Origin: Geomonas anaerohicana | GTDB lineage: Bacteria; Desulfobacterota; Desulfuromonadia; Geobacterales; Geobacteraceae | Length of the DNA: 64,000 nt | NCBI RefSeq assembly: GCF_016458305.1 | Contig: NZ_JAEMHL010000006.1 | Span: forward strand, 124,001-188,000 | Direction of reading: 5' to 3' | Part shown: in pieces, positions 25,201 to 34,030 of the stretch | Layout of the letters: every line of letters starts with the position of its first letter | Position numbering within the stretch: the first letter of the stretch is position 1 | Translations under genes and position numbers: made by a program | The notes under the pieces: generated by a model | Database searches by the model: none | What the model was told of the DNA's origin: nothing | Seen by the model: the letters and a program-made list of their open reading frames with translations, nothing else

Positions 25201-26337
25201 CAGCGCCATCAGTCGGAACAGGGCGTGCAGCGGACTTTGGGCGGGGCGCTGCAGGGACGCCTCCAGGAATTCCTTGCTGCTGCGCCCTCCCTGCCGTTCC
25301 GCGATCACCCCCTGGAGGACGTGGTATACCTCCTGGTCCGGCCACTCCCTTTTGGCGACGATGAAACTGCACAGTTCTGCAGCTTCGTCGAGCTGTTTCG
25401 GGTCCTGCGTGGCGAGGAGGGCCAGGATAAAGAAGGGGCCGGTGCCGTTGTCGAAATAGGCCTTTCTCTTGCCGGTCTCCTTGCGCAGGGCGACCAGGGC
25501 GGCACGGAACAACTCGACGCAGCGGTCGTATTGGCCGCGCTGCAGCGCGCAGCATGCGAGCACGGATATCTGGTTGGAGCTGCAGCGCTCGGCCGCGGCG
25601 GCTTCGGCGTCGTCAGCTCGGTCCCGGGATAACAGTTCCAGGCAGTACATGTCGAGCAGGAACGGGGGTGAATCGGAACGGGCGGTGAGTTCGGCGAGCA
25701 CGCGAAACGGTGCATCGGCCGCGGTGAGTGTTTCCCGTGCGAAGGTGAGATGCGCCGCCAGCGCCGCCCCCTGCAAAATCACGGGGAGAGTGCGGAACCA
25801 CGTCTCGTCGAAGGGGCGGAAGCAGACCGCATCCAGGGGATGACAGCGCTGGGCCTCGTAGGGAAACTGGCGCAGGTAGCGTTCCGCGGCTTCCAGAGCG
25901 GCACGGACGTCCTTGCGGTAGACGCCGATGCGCACATCGCGCAGGGCGTGGGCCGACAGCCGGTAGAAGTTGCTCCCCCAGTTGGAGACCATGGGGATTT
26001 CGGCGAGGATGGTGCGCACCATGGTTTCGAAACGGCCGCTCTCGACCGCCTGCAGCGTGGCCGCGTGCGCCACCTCGGGGGAGCAGGAGATCCCTTCGCC
26101 GGTATGGCGGACCAGGTCCCGGTTCTTCAGTTCCTCCAGCATTTCGGCGAGGACCAGGCCGGTGTAGCTCCGTCCCGGAGGTGCGGGAAGCCCTGTTTTC
26201 TTGACGATGTTGAGGAGAACGTGCTTGGAAAGAGGTGCGTGGATGACGGAGAGAAGCTGGATGAGCGCCGACTGCTCCGGCGTGCAGCGGGCCAGGAGGT
26301 CATGCGGTTGGGACTGTGGTTGTTTGGGCTGAGTCAC
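22213..26337 (-). CDS. SNF2-family DEAD/DEAH helicase (long N-terminal domain)
   Basis: A 1374-residue ATP-dependent DNA translocase. The first 900 residues are mostly helical and unlike known motor domains, perhaps TPR-like. The motor follows: Walker A in DDMGLGKTVQAL, the DEAQ box in VLDEAQAIKN, TGTPIENHLGELW, and the C-terminal lobe with VFSQFVGHLEI, SLKAGGVGLNLT and HRIGQQRPVTIYRLV. I chose the GTG at 26337 because GAGG lies seven bases upstream; the open frame runs 96 bases further but into a palindromic repeat. Targets are unknown; the family remodels DNA-protein complexes and also occurs in bacterial defence. The carbon-nitrogen hydrolase gene lies upstream. Confidence 0.85.
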   Translation of the reverse strand: MTQPKQPQSQPHDLLARCTPEQSALIQLLSVIHAPLSKHVLLNIVKKTGLPAPPGRSYTGLVLAEMLEELKNRDLVRHTGEGISCSPEVAHAATLQAVESGRFETMVRTILAEIPMVSNWGSNFYRLSAHALRDVRIGVYRKDVRAALEAAERYLRQFPYEAQRCHPLDAVCFRPFDETWFRTLPVILQGAALAAHLTFARETLTAADAPFRVLAELTARSDSPPFLLDMYCLELLSRDRADDAEAAAAERCSSNQISVLACCALQRGQYDRCVELFRAALVALRKETGKRKAYFDNGTGPFFILALLATQDPKQLDEAAELCSFIVAKREWPDQEVYHVLQGVIAERQGGRSSKEFLEASLQRPAQSPLHALFRLMALYWCASDQRPAEARKQATLVQRLKDSGHSWLAREIEATAAADAAEPAPGKAPIPLCRVLAPVESWQSAISALLRLNGDEAVDAEGPQSRLIWHFEELRGFFQITPREQKQAPTGKWSAGRNVSFKRLAEDAESLDYLSAQDRLICACIKKERGSGYYNRESYVLDQDLAVPLMIGHPQVYLDAAASVRLELVHGEPELQLTTEGEFLQLQFFPPFQQDQKLYLQKETPTRIKVYQAKAEYKKIAAIIGAGLKVPTPAKNQVLAAINSLASVLTVQSDIGIDSAQQVPGDATPHFHLLPYQAGLRLQVLVRPFSDAGPYFRPGTGGETVLAEVQGKRVQCRRDLKLEEEQAASGLSQLTALAESDENEGEWLVPGTESALELLMQLQSLGDTVRVSWPQGARFKIKQIVTPGQCKLSVRQAKDYFELEGEVKINEGLALDLRQLVDLARSAHGRFVELGDGEFLALSSQLRRYLDDLAACADPSGAAFRFHPLASSLFEDFAAAAGEFRADRYWRDQVQRLREAESFRPQLPATLQAELRGYQVEGFNWLNRLAYWGVGACLADDMGLGKTVQALAQVLSMAPEGPSLVVAPTSVCLNWDSEAARFAPTLNRIVYGGPKRSELLQGLKPLDLVICSYGLLQQDAELLEAVPWQAIVLDEAQAIKNMATKRSQAAMKLQGKFKMVATGTPIENHLGELWNVFRFINPGLLGSLKQFNVRYASPIEKSEDKKARQRLKRLIQPFILRRTKNQVLEELPPRTEITIPVEMGMEEAALYEAIRKSALDNLAGIDKVEGKAELHIKILAEIMRLRRACCNPRLVLPDSVIPSAKLAAFAEIVDELRENRHKALVFSQFVGHLEIIRNYLDRAGIPYQYLDGSTPAPERKERVDAFQSGSGDLFLISLKAGGVGLNLTAADYVIHMDPWWNPAVEDQASDRAHRIGQQRPVTIYRLVAKGTIEEKIVGLHQQKRGLADSLLDESDLSGKVTVEELLALLRIGS

Positions 26338-26380
26338 CTGGAACCTCGGATGCTCTGGAAAGGCACGGATGTTGGTAACA

Positions 26381-26502
26381 TTCCCTCTCCCTGTGGAAGA
26401 GGGTGCCCGAAGGGCGGGTGAGGGCGGTGCCACAAGGCACCATCTCGCCTATTGCAGCGCCCTCACCCCCGCCCCTCTCCCAGGGGGTGAGGGGGGAGAG
26501 CA
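26381..26502. repeat. Long palindromic intergenic repeat, CTCTCCCTC family (copy 2)
   Basis: Same architecture as 5566-5684: TTCCCTCTCCCTG at one end, GGGCGGGTGAGGG and CCCTCACCCCC in the middle, and CCCCTCTCCCAGGGGGTGAG near the other. It lies between the helicase start and the hydrolase stop. Confidence 0.8.
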
Positions 26503-26529
26503 AGGGGGTAAGGGGGGCGTAGTGGTTGA

Positions 26530-27411
26530 TTAATCCCGGTAGCGCCTGACCAGTTCGCCGTAGGCGTCGATGCGGCGGTCGCGCAAGAACGGCCAGATGC
26601 GGCGCACGTCCTCGCTGCGGCGCATGTCGAGATCGACCACGAGGAGCTCCTCTTCCTCGCCGGCGCGGACCAGGAATTCTCCCTGCGGCCCGGCCGCGAA
26701 GCTGGAGCCCCAGAACTTGATGCCGGCACCGGCGCCGCTCGGGTCCGCCTCGAAGCCGACCCGGTTGATGCTGCACACCGGGATGCCGTTGGCGACGGCG
26801 TGGGCGCGCTGCACGGTAACCCAGGCATCGAGCTGGCGCTGCTGCTCGGCGACCTCGTCGCGCGGGTCCCAGCCGATGGCGGTGGGGTAGATGAGGAGGT
26901 CGGCGCCGGCAAGCGCCATCAGGCGCGCCGCTTCCGGATACCACTGGTCCCAGCAGACCAGCACGCCCAGCTTGCCGACCGAGGTCTGGATCGGTTCGAA
27001 GCCGAGGTCGCCGGGGGTGAAGTAGAACTTCTCGTAGAAGGCCGGGTCGTCGGGGATGTGCATCTTGCGGTACTTGCCGGCGATCGAGCCGTCCTTCTCC
27101 AGCACCACCGCCGTGTTGTGGTACAACCCCGGCGCGCGGCGCTCGAAGAGCGAGGTCACGATGACGACGCCCAGTTCACGGGCCAGCGCCCCGAAATGAT
27201 CGGTGGAGGGACCGGGGATGGTCTCGGCGAGGTCGAAGCAGGCGGTGTCCTCGGTCTGGCAGAAGTAGCTGCCGGTATGCAGTTCCTGGAGCAGCACCAG
27301 TTGTGCCCCCTGGGCGGCGGCCTCACGGATTTTGGCAGTGGTGGCGGCCACCATCTCGTCACGCCCCGGTTTCAGGGCCTGCTGCACAAGGGCTACTTTC
27401 AGTTTGTTCAT
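26530..27411 (-). CDS. aguB: N-carbamoylputrescine amidase
   Basis: A 293-residue nitrilase-superfamily enzyme that cleaves N-carbamoylputrescine to putrescine, CO2 and ammonia. The catalytic triad is visible: Glu in LLQELHTGSYF (about residue 42), Lys in YRKMHIPDDP (about 117) and Cys in LVCWDQWYPEAAR (about 154). HTGSYFCQ and WYPEAARL are typical of the AguB branch. The ATG at 27411 has GGAG six bases upstream; an in-frame ATG at 27426 is less likely. It lies beside agmatine deiminase, so together they convert agmatine to putrescine, for polyamine synthesis. Confidence 0.9.
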   Translation of the reverse strand: MNKLKVALVQQALKPGRDEMVAATTAKIREAAAQGAQLVLLQELHTGSYFCQTEDTACFDLAETIPGPSTDHFGALARELGVVIVTSLFERRAPGLYHNTAVVLEKDGSIAGKYRKMHIPDDPAFYEKFYFTPGDLGFEPIQTSVGKLGVLVCWDQWYPEAARLMALAGADLLIYPTAIGWDPRDEVAEQQRQLDAWVTVQRAHAVANGIPVCSINRVGFEADPSGAGAGIKFWGSSFAAGPQGEFLVRAGEEEELLVVDLDMRRSEDVRRIWPFLRDRRIDAYGELVRRYRD

Positions 27412-27436
27412 GGTCTTCTCCGTCATTTGGTATCTG

Positions 27437-27530
27437 CTCCTCCCCCCGGAGGGGGGAGGCCGGGAGGGGGGGAAGCCGTCGGGGGAAATAAGCCCCCTCC
27501 CTAGCCCTCCCCCTCCGGGGGAGGGGATGT
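27437..27530. repeat. Palindromic repeat, CTCCCCCTCCGGGGG family
   Basis: Nested GC-rich hairpins (CTCCTCCCCCCGGAGGGGGG at one end and CTCCCCCTCCGGGGGAGGGG at the other), between aguB and aguA. A related element lies at 49435-49532. Confidence 0.75.
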
Positions 27531-27566
27531 TCTCTGCCTCAGTATCCCCCATCGAGAGGGGGCTTG

Positions 27567-28595
27567 TTACCTCAGCGTCCCCTTGGGCAGCTGCATGGTC
27601 ACGCAATGCAGCGACCCGTGCTGCAGGATGAGCGGGAGGCAATCGATGCCGATGATCTCGTACCCGGGAAACGCCTCGCCGACGGCAACCAGTGCGGCGG
27701 CGTCGTTCTTGTCCTGGTAGGTCGGCACCAGCACGGCGCCGTTGATCACCAGGAAATTGGCGTAGGTCGCCGGCAGTCTCTGCCCCTCGTCGTCGAATAC
27801 CGCGCTCGGCCAGGGGAGGGGGATGGCGCGGTACGGTCGGCCGCTGCGGGTGCGGAAGGCGAGAACCTCGTCCTCCATGGCCTTGAGCGCCGGGTAGTGC
27901 TCGTCATCCGGATCGTCGCAGGCTACGTAGGCTATGGTGTCGTCCGGGCAGATGCGGGCCAGGGTGTCGACGTGGGAGTCGGTGTCGTCGCCGGCCAGAT
28001 ACCCGTTGGACAACCACAGGAAGCGGTCGCTGCCGAACAGGCCGTGCAGCTCCTCCTCCAGCTCCTCGCGGGTCAGGTGCGGGTTGCGGTTGTCGTTCAT
28101 CAGGCATTCTTCGGTGGTGAGAATGGTCCCTTTGCCGTCGCTCTCGATGCTGCCGCCTTCGAGGATCAATCCGACCGTTTCCAGCGGAGCATTCCACACG
28201 CCCAGCCCCTGCAGACACTTGTTGATGCGGTTGTCCAGGTCGGACGGGAACTTGAGGCCCCAGCCGTTGAAGCCGAAGTTCAAGAGCCTCGGGGCGCCGT
28301 CCTCCAACACGGTGATCGGGCCGAAGTCCCGGGCCCAGGTGTCGTTGGTGTCGACGGGGAGGAGGCGGACCTGCTCCAGGTCGGCTCCGGCCGCTTCGAG
28401 TTCTTCGCGGACCCGATCGGTATCGTCGGCGGCGACGACGACCTGTTCAAACTGGCTGATGGCGCTCGCGATCGCGGCAAAGACGGGGCGGACCTGGTCC
28501 AGGTAGGGGAGCCAGTCGCTGTTTTCGTGCGGCCATGCCATGAGCACGCCGTCCTGGAGTTCCCACTCTGCCGGTAATCTTCTGTTCTGAGTCAC
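27567..28595 (-). CDS. aguA: Agmatine deiminase
   Basis: A 342-residue guanidino-modifying enzyme that turns agmatine into N-carbamoylputrescine and ammonia. Conserved positions include WPHENSDW near the N-terminus, TNDTWARDFGP (about residues 82-92), LEGGSIESDGKG, the His in DDTDSHVDTL (about 206) and the catalytic Cys in QHGSLHCVTMQLP (about 332). The GTG start has GGAG eight bases upstream. It lies upstream of aguB on the same strand, separated by a repeat, and is divergent from nudC. Confidence 0.92.
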   Translation of the reverse strand: MTQNRRLPAEWELQDGVLMAWPHENSDWLPYLDQVRPVFAAIASAISQFEQVVVAADDTDRVREELEAAGADLEQVRLLPVDTNDTWARDFGPITVLEDGAPRLLNFGFNGWGLKFPSDLDNRINKCLQGLGVWNAPLETVGLILEGGSIESDGKGTILTTEECLMNDNRNPHLTREELEEELHGLFGSDRFLWLSNGYLAGDDTDSHVDTLARICPDDTIAYVACDDPDDEHYPALKAMEDEVLAFRTRSGRPYRAIPLPWPSAVFDDEGQRLPATYANFLVINGAVLVPTYQDKNDAAALVAVGEAFPGYEIIGIDCLPLILQHGSLHCVTMQLPKGTLR

Positions 28596-28698
28596 TTTAT
28601 CTCCTGCTCAAGCCGCACTGCGGCCGGTATTGGCGAACGAAAAAAGTAGCATAGGCCGGGCAGCCAATCAAGTTAAATGCTTTGAAAGAAAAGGGGGA

Positions 28699-28726
28699 TT
28701 GCTTCCTCGGCCGGTTCCTGTATGAT
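28699..28726 (+). promoter_or_regulatory. Sigma-70 promoter of nudC
   Basis: TTGCTT and TATGAT separated by 16 bases, about 42 bases before the nudC start codon. Confidence 0.5.
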
Positions 28727-28767
28727 GCACGCCAGCACAGCAACCACCCCGCCACAGGAGCAGAAGC

Positions 28768-29619
28768 ATGTCCTACCCCGAGACCGTCAACCTACCGTTC
28801 AACGGTGAGATCATCAGGACCAGGTTCACCCAGTTGAAGCCCGACGCCTCCAGCACCGACGGCCCGGGATACTGGGTCTTACTGCAGGGGGACACGCTCC
28901 TGCTGCGGGAGGGGGACCTGCACCGCGGCGAGTTGCCCGCGCCGCTTGCCGACAACGGGCAGGCGCTTCGTTTCGGCGAGTGGGACGGTGACCCGGTGCG
29001 GCTATTCAGCCTGGCCAAGGGGGACGATATTCCGCAGGGGCTGCAGGCTGTCCCCTGGACCGAGCTTCCGGACCAGCTGGCGACCCTGTATGGCGTTGCC
29101 AGGCAGATCCTGCACTGGGAGAGGTTGAGCCGGCACTGCTCGCGCTGTGGCAGTTCGGACATGATCCGCATCGCCCCCACCTGGGGCAAGCGCTGTGGCG
29201 GCTGCGGTCACGAGCATTACCCGCACATCCACCCTTGCGTCATCGTGCTGATCCGGCGCGGTGATGAGTTCCTGCTGGCCCGCAAGCCGGAGTGGGCGGC
29301 GGGGCGCTACAGCCTGGTGGCCGGCTTCGTGGACTTCGGGGAATCGCTGGAAGAGTGCGTCGTGCGCGAGGTATTCGAGGAGACGGGGCTGAAGGTCACC
29401 GACATCCGTTACGTGGGGAGCCAGAACTGGCCCTTCCCGAGCCAGCTCATGGCCGGCTTCGTGGCGAGCTACGAGTCGGGTGAGATCGCGGTCGAGGCGG
29501 AAGAACTCGAGGATGCCCAGTGGTTCACCAGGGAGCGCATGCCGCCGGCGCTTCCCCCCAAGCGCAGCATCGCACGCTATATCATCGACAACTTCGCTTT
29601 AAATAATTCGCCCCGGTGA
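28768..29619 (+). CDS. nudC: NAD(+) diphosphatase / NAD-RNA decapping Nudix hydrolase
   Basis: A 283-residue Nudix enzyme that splits NAD(H) to NMN(H) and AMP and in some bacteria removes NAD caps from RNA. The zinc-ribbon cysteines are CSRCG and CGGCG (about residues 127-154). The Nudix box reads GFVDFGESLEECVVREVFEE, followed by SQNWPFPSQLM, the family's SQPWPFP signature with Asn for Pro. CAGGAG lies in front of the ATG. It is transcribed from its own promoter, away from aguA, and followed by a terminator. Confidence 0.95.
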   Translation: MSYPETVNLPFNGEIIRTRFTQLKPDASSTDGPGYWVLLQGDTLLLREGDLHRGELPAPLADNGQALRFGEWDGDPVRLFSLAKGDDIPQGLQAVPWTELPDQLATLYGVARQILHWERLSRHCSRCGSSDMIRIAPTWGKRCGGCGHEHYPHIHPCVIVLIRRGDEFLLARKPEWAAGRYSLVAGFVDFGESLEECVVREVFEETGLKVTDIRYVGSQNWPFPSQLMAGFVASYESGEIAVEAEELEDAQWFTRERMPPALPPKRSIARYIIDNFALNNSPR

Positions 29620-29699
29620 AGAAAATAACTAAAGTCTCGGGATGTTTGGCCGATATGCTTAATTAACACCCCGGAACACACTCCTGGGTCTCCTTTTTA

Positions 29700-29733
29700 G
29701 GGGGGCGGATCGAGACCGTCCCCCATTTTTTAT
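29700..29733 (+). terminator. Rho-independent terminator after nudC
   Basis: GGGGGCGG pairs with CCGTCCCCC around a loop of about seven bases, followed by ATTTTTTATT. The remaining 210 bases before the second helicase hold no other gene I can support. Confidence 0.75.
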
Positions 29734-29947
29734 TGCCCTACCGAGAAAAGTCACCCTTCACGCCCGTTCCACCTCCTTCTTCTTACTCCTTAGGCCTTTG
29801 GGCCGCCCCGCTTTCGCTTATCCTTCCTCATTCCACTGTTCGCTCCCGGGTTTTAATCTGTTACCGTGCATGGTGCTGTTGTGTTTGGCATCTGTTTCTG
29901 CTAACTTGAACGGTCCGTTATTGGCTTACCCTCCGGGAGAAGACGAA

Positions 29948-32900
29948 TTGATCGACATCACGGCCATCCCCCTGCTGCGGCACCTGTTCCAGATGCCTGC
30001 CGCGGGCATATACGCACTCGCGGACAAGGTGCACCTCTTCAACGGCTTCGAGCTGTGCAAGAGAAAGCCGGTCCGCGGGCTGAGCTGGCACAAGGACGGC
30101 AGCGTCCTCGAGGTCGAGCTCCGCGATGCCGAGGTGTCCTGCCGGGTCACCCTTTCCCTGGTGCAGGGTGAATTTTCCAGCGCCTGCGACTGCGGCACCT
30201 GGAGCCCCCACGGTCGCTGCCCCCACCTGGTCGCGGCGCTGGCTACCGTGAAAAAGGCGCTGGCGCCCGCGTCTTTTCCCATGCTGCAACTCCCCAACGA
30301 TTACCTGCAGGGGATCCGCGCCGTCCTCTCCGCCGCGCCGGCACAGGGTGCCGCCGGCGATGAAGGCGCGCCGGTGACCGAGGGGGGCTATGCGCTGGTG
30401 CTGGACCGGGACATGGGCGGCTTGCGCATGCGCCTGATGCTGGACCAGGTCCCCGTTGCCCTCTACGACGCTGCGCTGCCCGCCTCCATCCGCGAGTTCC
30501 TACGCCTGTTGCATTCCTCGGCGCTGCGCGGACGTGCCGTGGAGGAATTCCTGACCCGTTTCCGCGGTCGGTTCCCCATTCTTTACCTGGGTGCCGGCGG
30601 ACCCCAGCAGCTCTATTTCGACCCCTCGCTGCAGCGCACGGTCTTGCTGCACCTCGACCTGCACCGGGAGGAGGTCGCCGCGAGGCTGTCTCTGGAGGAT
30701 GGCGCCGCCGTCGAGGGAGAGGAATCCTTCATTCACCAGGGGTACTACTTCGACCTTAGACGCGGCTTGATCCAGAAGGTGGACGATACCGCTTCGTCCC
30801 TCCATGCCGAACTGGCCCAGCGCCTGGCGCAGGCTGAGCGGGCCGATCTGGTCCGGTTAGAGGAGGCCCCGTCCGAAGCGGCCGGGCCGGAGCAGGCTGC
30901 GCCGGAGGCCGCCCCTGCCGAGCTGGCGCCTTCGGCGGAATACGGCATCCTCCGCTTTCCCGCCGCCCGATTCAACGCCGTTCATTTCATTTTCGGAGGC
31001 AGCCAGGATGAACTGGCCCGCCGGGTGGTTTTTTCCCGGTCCGGCGAGATCGTCCCGCCTTTGCCGCTCGAACCGCGCTACCGGCTGAACATCCTCGAGC
31101 TGGCGGAAACCTCGGCCATGGCCGCCGAAGGCGTTGCCGATGGCATCACCTTCTCCCTCTCCCCCCCGGCTTTCCGCTTCTTCAACGCCGCCGGGCGTGC
31201 CGTCTTCCCCCAGCCGCTCAAGGCCAAGAAACGCGTGGCCGCCATCATCAAGGCCTGCTTCGCAGCGCTGGGTGCCGCGAGCCCGGGTGAACGGGACCGG
31301 GTGGTGCGCCAGGCACTGGAAGGGGCTGAGTTCTACAAGCGCGGGGTCAGAGCCGATGCCAGGGGCGTCATCACCGAGTTCTGCCAACTGGCGCAGCAGC
31401 CGACCACGTTGCTGCAGCTCTCCGAAGAGGGCGCATGGCTCGCCGTGACCGTTGCCGTCGAGCGCCAGGGGCGGCTTCTCGAGCTACTGGCCGAGCATTT
31501 CGGCTTCGACATCTTCTGGCAGTCCGATGGAGTGGGGCGTTTCGCCCTGGAGCGCAAAACACTGATGCGCCAACTTTCGGAGCTGAAGAGCGCGCTGGCC
31601 GGGGAAGGGTTCGCGCTGGCCCTGGCCGGCGAGGACCTGCAGACCGCCTCCTGGACCTTCACCCTGGATGCCACCCGCTCCAGCATCGACTGGTTCGAAC
31701 TGCGCCCCGAGATTCGCGCCGACGGCGAACTGGTCGACGAAGCGGAACTTCTGGACGCGTTGCAGGGGGGAGGCGTCTTCCGCAGGGGTGACTCCATATT
31801 CGTGCTCGACCCGATGACCTCAAGTACCCTGGCCCTGTTCGCACCGCACGCCAAGCGCGAGGTGGTGCGGGTGCCGCGCCTGCAGATCCTCGACTGGATC
31901 ACGCTGCGCAGAAACGGGGTCCGGGTGCTCCTCTCTCCGGAGGACGAGCGCATCTTTGAAAGCCTGACCCGCTTCGAGAGCATCCCCCGGCGCTCCCCTC
32001 CCGCCGAACTGAAGGCCACCCTGCGCAACTACCAACTCGAAGGGTACAGCTGGCTCGCCTTTTTGTACGAGCACCGCTTCGGCGCCTGCCTCGCCGACGA
32101 CATGGGCCTGGGCAAGACCATCCAGGCCATCGCGCTCCTGGCCGGGCTGAAAGAGGGGGGCATCGAATCCCAACTGCCGGCCGACGTGCCGCACCTGGTG
32201 GTGGTCCCCCCGACGCTGATCTTTAACTGGGAGAGCGAACTGGCCCGTTTCTATCCCGGCCTCAAGGTGGGCGTCTACCGCGGCCAGGGGCGCCGCGCCG
32301 ACTTCTCCGGGGTCGACCTGGTCCTCACCAGCTACGGGGTCATCCAGCGCGACATCGAGATCCTGAGCGAGATCCCCTTCCACGTCATCGTCTTCGACGA
32401 GGCACAGGCGGTGAAGAACATCCACGCGGAAACCACGGGCGCGGTGCGCAAACTGAAGGGGAGGTTCAAGGTCACCCTGACCGGCACCCCGGTGGAGAAT
32501 CACCTGGGCGAATACTTTTCCGTGATGGACCTGGCTCTCCCGGGCCTCCTGGGTCCCTACGAGCAGTTCCGCCGGCAGATGGGGCGCGAGGGAACGGAAT
32601 TCCTCGAGACCCTGATCCGGCGCACTCACCCCTTCATCCTCAGGCGCTCCAAGGACATGATCGCGGCCGAGCTCCCGCCCAAGGTGGAGACCGACATCTA
32701 CCTGGAGATGAGCCCGCGCCAGAAAGCCCTCTACGCCCGCACCGTGACCGAGGTCCGGGAGACGGTGGCGCGCGCCTACAGCTCCAACTCCGCCGGCCAG
32801 GCCCGCATCATCGCCCTCACCGCCATCCTCAAGCTGCGCCAGATCTGTCTCTGCTCGCGGCTGATCCTCCCCGATGCCGCCGATCGTTCGCCGAAGGTGG

Positions 32901-33409
32901 ATTTCCTGGTCGAGCAGTTGCACGAACTCTTCGCGGAAGGGCACAGCGTGCTGGTGTTCTCTCAGTTCACCTCCTTTCTGGACATCGTTCAGCAGGGACT
33001 CAGCCAGCGCGGCATCGTCTCTTCGAGGCTGGACGGCACCACCCCGGTGTCCCGCAGGAAGGAACTGGTGCAGAATTTCCAGGATTCCAGCGAGCCCGGC
33101 GTGTTCCTGCTGAGCCTGAAGGCCGGGGGGAGGGGGCTCAACCTTACCCGCGCCTCCTATGTCTTCCATCTCGACCCCTGGTGGAACCCGGCGGTGGAGA
33201 GCCAGGCGTCGGACCGCGCCCACCGGATCGGTCAGAAGCGCCAGGTGACCATCACCAGGCTGCTGATGCGGCACTCGATCGAGGAGAAGATGATGGAGCT
33301 GAAGAAGCGCAAGCTCAAGCTGTACCGGGCGCTTCTCGAGGACGCGGAAAACGAGGGTGCCGTGGCTATCGGGCGGGAGGATTTCGAGTTCCTGCTGGGG
33401 CAGGGCTAG
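29948..33409 (+). CDS. SNF2-family helicase with SWIM zinc finger
   Basis: A 1153-residue translocase. Near residue 75 a SWIM-type zinc motif (CDCGTWSPHGRCPHL, CxC then CxH) is followed by a long helicase-associated region, and the motor covers the last 480 residues: LADDMGLGKTIQAI (Walker A), VFDEAQAVKN, TGTPVENHLGEYF, VFSQFTSFLDI, SLKAGGRGLNLT and HRIGQKRQVTITRLL. This order is typical of bacterial SNF2 proteins with a SWIM domain, probably acting on DNA or DNA-bound proteins. I chose TTG at 29948, ten bases after GGGAG; an in-frame ATG at 29870 and a TTG further upstream have no ribosome site, so the start is uncertain. Confidence 0.8.
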   Translation: MIDITAIPLLRHLFQMPAAGIYALADKVHLFNGFELCKRKPVRGLSWHKDGSVLEVELRDAEVSCRVTLSLVQGEFSSACDCGTWSPHGRCPHLVAALATVKKALAPASFPMLQLPNDYLQGIRAVLSAAPAQGAAGDEGAPVTEGGYALVLDRDMGGLRMRLMLDQVPVALYDAALPASIREFLRLLHSSALRGRAVEEFLTRFRGRFPILYLGAGGPQQLYFDPSLQRTVLLHLDLHREEVAARLSLEDGAAVEGEESFIHQGYYFDLRRGLIQKVDDTASSLHAELAQRLAQAERADLVRLEEAPSEAAGPEQAAPEAAPAELAPSAEYGILRFPAARFNAVHFIFGGSQDELARRVVFSRSGEIVPPLPLEPRYRLNILELAETSAMAAEGVADGITFSLSPPAFRFFNAAGRAVFPQPLKAKKRVAAIIKACFAALGAASPGERDRVVRQALEGAEFYKRGVRADARGVITEFCQLAQQPTTLLQLSEEGAWLAVTVAVERQGRLLELLAEHFGFDIFWQSDGVGRFALERKTLMRQLSELKSALAGEGFALALAGEDLQTASWTFTLDATRSSIDWFELRPEIRADGELVDEAELLDALQGGGVFRRGDSIFVLDPMTSSTLALFAPHAKREVVRVPRLQILDWITLRRNGVRVLLSPEDERIFESLTRFESIPRRSPPAELKATLRNYQLEGYSWLAFLYEHRFGACLADDMGLGKTIQAIALLAGLKEGGIESQLPADVPHLVVVPPTLIFNWESELARFYPGLKVGVYRGQGRRADFSGVDLVLTSYGVIQRDIEILSEIPFHVIVFDEAQAVKNIHAETTGAVRKLKGRFKVTLTGTPVENHLGEYFSVMDLALPGLLGPYEQFRRQMGREGTEFLETLIRRTHPFILRRSKDMIAAELPPKVETDIYLEMSPRQKALYARTVTEVRETVARAYSSNSAGQARIIALTAILKLRQICLCSRLILPDAADRSPKVDFLVEQLHELFAEGHSVLVFSQFTSFLDIVQQGLSQRGIVSSRLDGTTPVSRRKELVQNFQDSSEPGVFLLSLKAGGRGLNLTRASYVFHLDPWWNPAVESQASDRAHRIGQKRQVTITRLLMRHSIEEKMMELKKRKLKLYRALLEDAENEGAVAIGREDFEFLLGQG

Positions 33410-33424
33410 GGGCTGGGGCTTGAA

Positions 33425-33454
33425 GGGGACTGGCTCCGCAGGTGCCTGTCCCCC
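33425..33454. repeat. REP palindrome copy 6
   Basis: GGGGACTGGCTCCGC followed by AGGTGCCTGTCCCC, nearly the same as the copy inside the sugar kinase. It sits between the convergent helicase and RsbW-like genes. Confidence 0.85.
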
Positions 33455-33483
33455 TTACACTGAGCGGCTATGCGGCCGGGAGT

Positions 33484-33927
33484 CTAGGCCTGGGGCTGGG
33501 TAAAGTACCTGCAGAAGTAGAGGGTGTTCCTGCCGTTTTTTGAGCTGTAGCTCACCTCGTCCATCAGGGTCTCGATGATGAAGAGCCCCATGCCGTTCTC
33601 CGGGATCGATCCGATGACCTCCGGATCGAACTCAAGGCTGCGCGGGGCGAACTCCTCCATTGCGTTCCCTTCGTCGGTGACCTCGAAAGAGATGCGGTCG
33701 TGGTGCAGGGTGATGGCGGTGTCGACGCGGTAACCTTCCTGGCGCTTGTAGGCATGGGTGATGGCGTTGTTGAGAGCTTCCACGACGCATACTTCCATCT
33801 CGCCGTAGGCTTCCGCCTTGAGAGGGGAACAGGTGCAGACGCCGCGCACCGCGTGCCCCACCAGGGCCACGTCGCACAGCCTGCTTTCGATGCTGAGATA
33901 GAGGGTCTTGCTCGGTTTATTGATCAC
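33484..33927 (-). CDS. RsbW-like ATP-binding anti-sigma/phosphatase-partner kinase
   Basis: A 147-residue HATPase domain with no histidine box. The N-box region reads EVCVVEALNNAITHAYK (about residues 45-61), and VTDEGNAMEEF and ENGMGLFIIETLMDEV hold the ATP-lid motifs. This is the RsbW/SpoIIAB type that binds ATP and controls a sigma factor or an anti-anti-sigma protein, but no partner gene is beside it. The start is GTG at 33927. It is probably expressed on its own. Confidence 0.85.
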   Translation of the reverse strand: MINKPSKTLYLSIESRLCDVALVGHAVRGVCTCSPLKAEAYGEMEVCVVEALNNAITHAYKRQEGYRVDTAITLHHDRISFEVTDEGNAMEEFAPRSLEFDPEVIGSIPENGMGLFIIETLMDEVSYSSKNGRNTLYFCRYFTQPQA

Positions 33928-34030
33928 GCTGTCCCGCTTTCGGCCGTTGCCCCGGTGGCTTGGGTCGCTTCGATGTCATCCTTTCCCGGTCAGACGGCGC
34001 TTTTTGCTCCCGTCGGGTCGGGTTTTTCTT

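Noticed and set aside
22213-33409. A phage-defence island built on the two SNF2 helicases
   Set aside because: The genes between them are metabolic (polyamine and NAD), and no nuclease, methylase, integrase or other defence partner is present.
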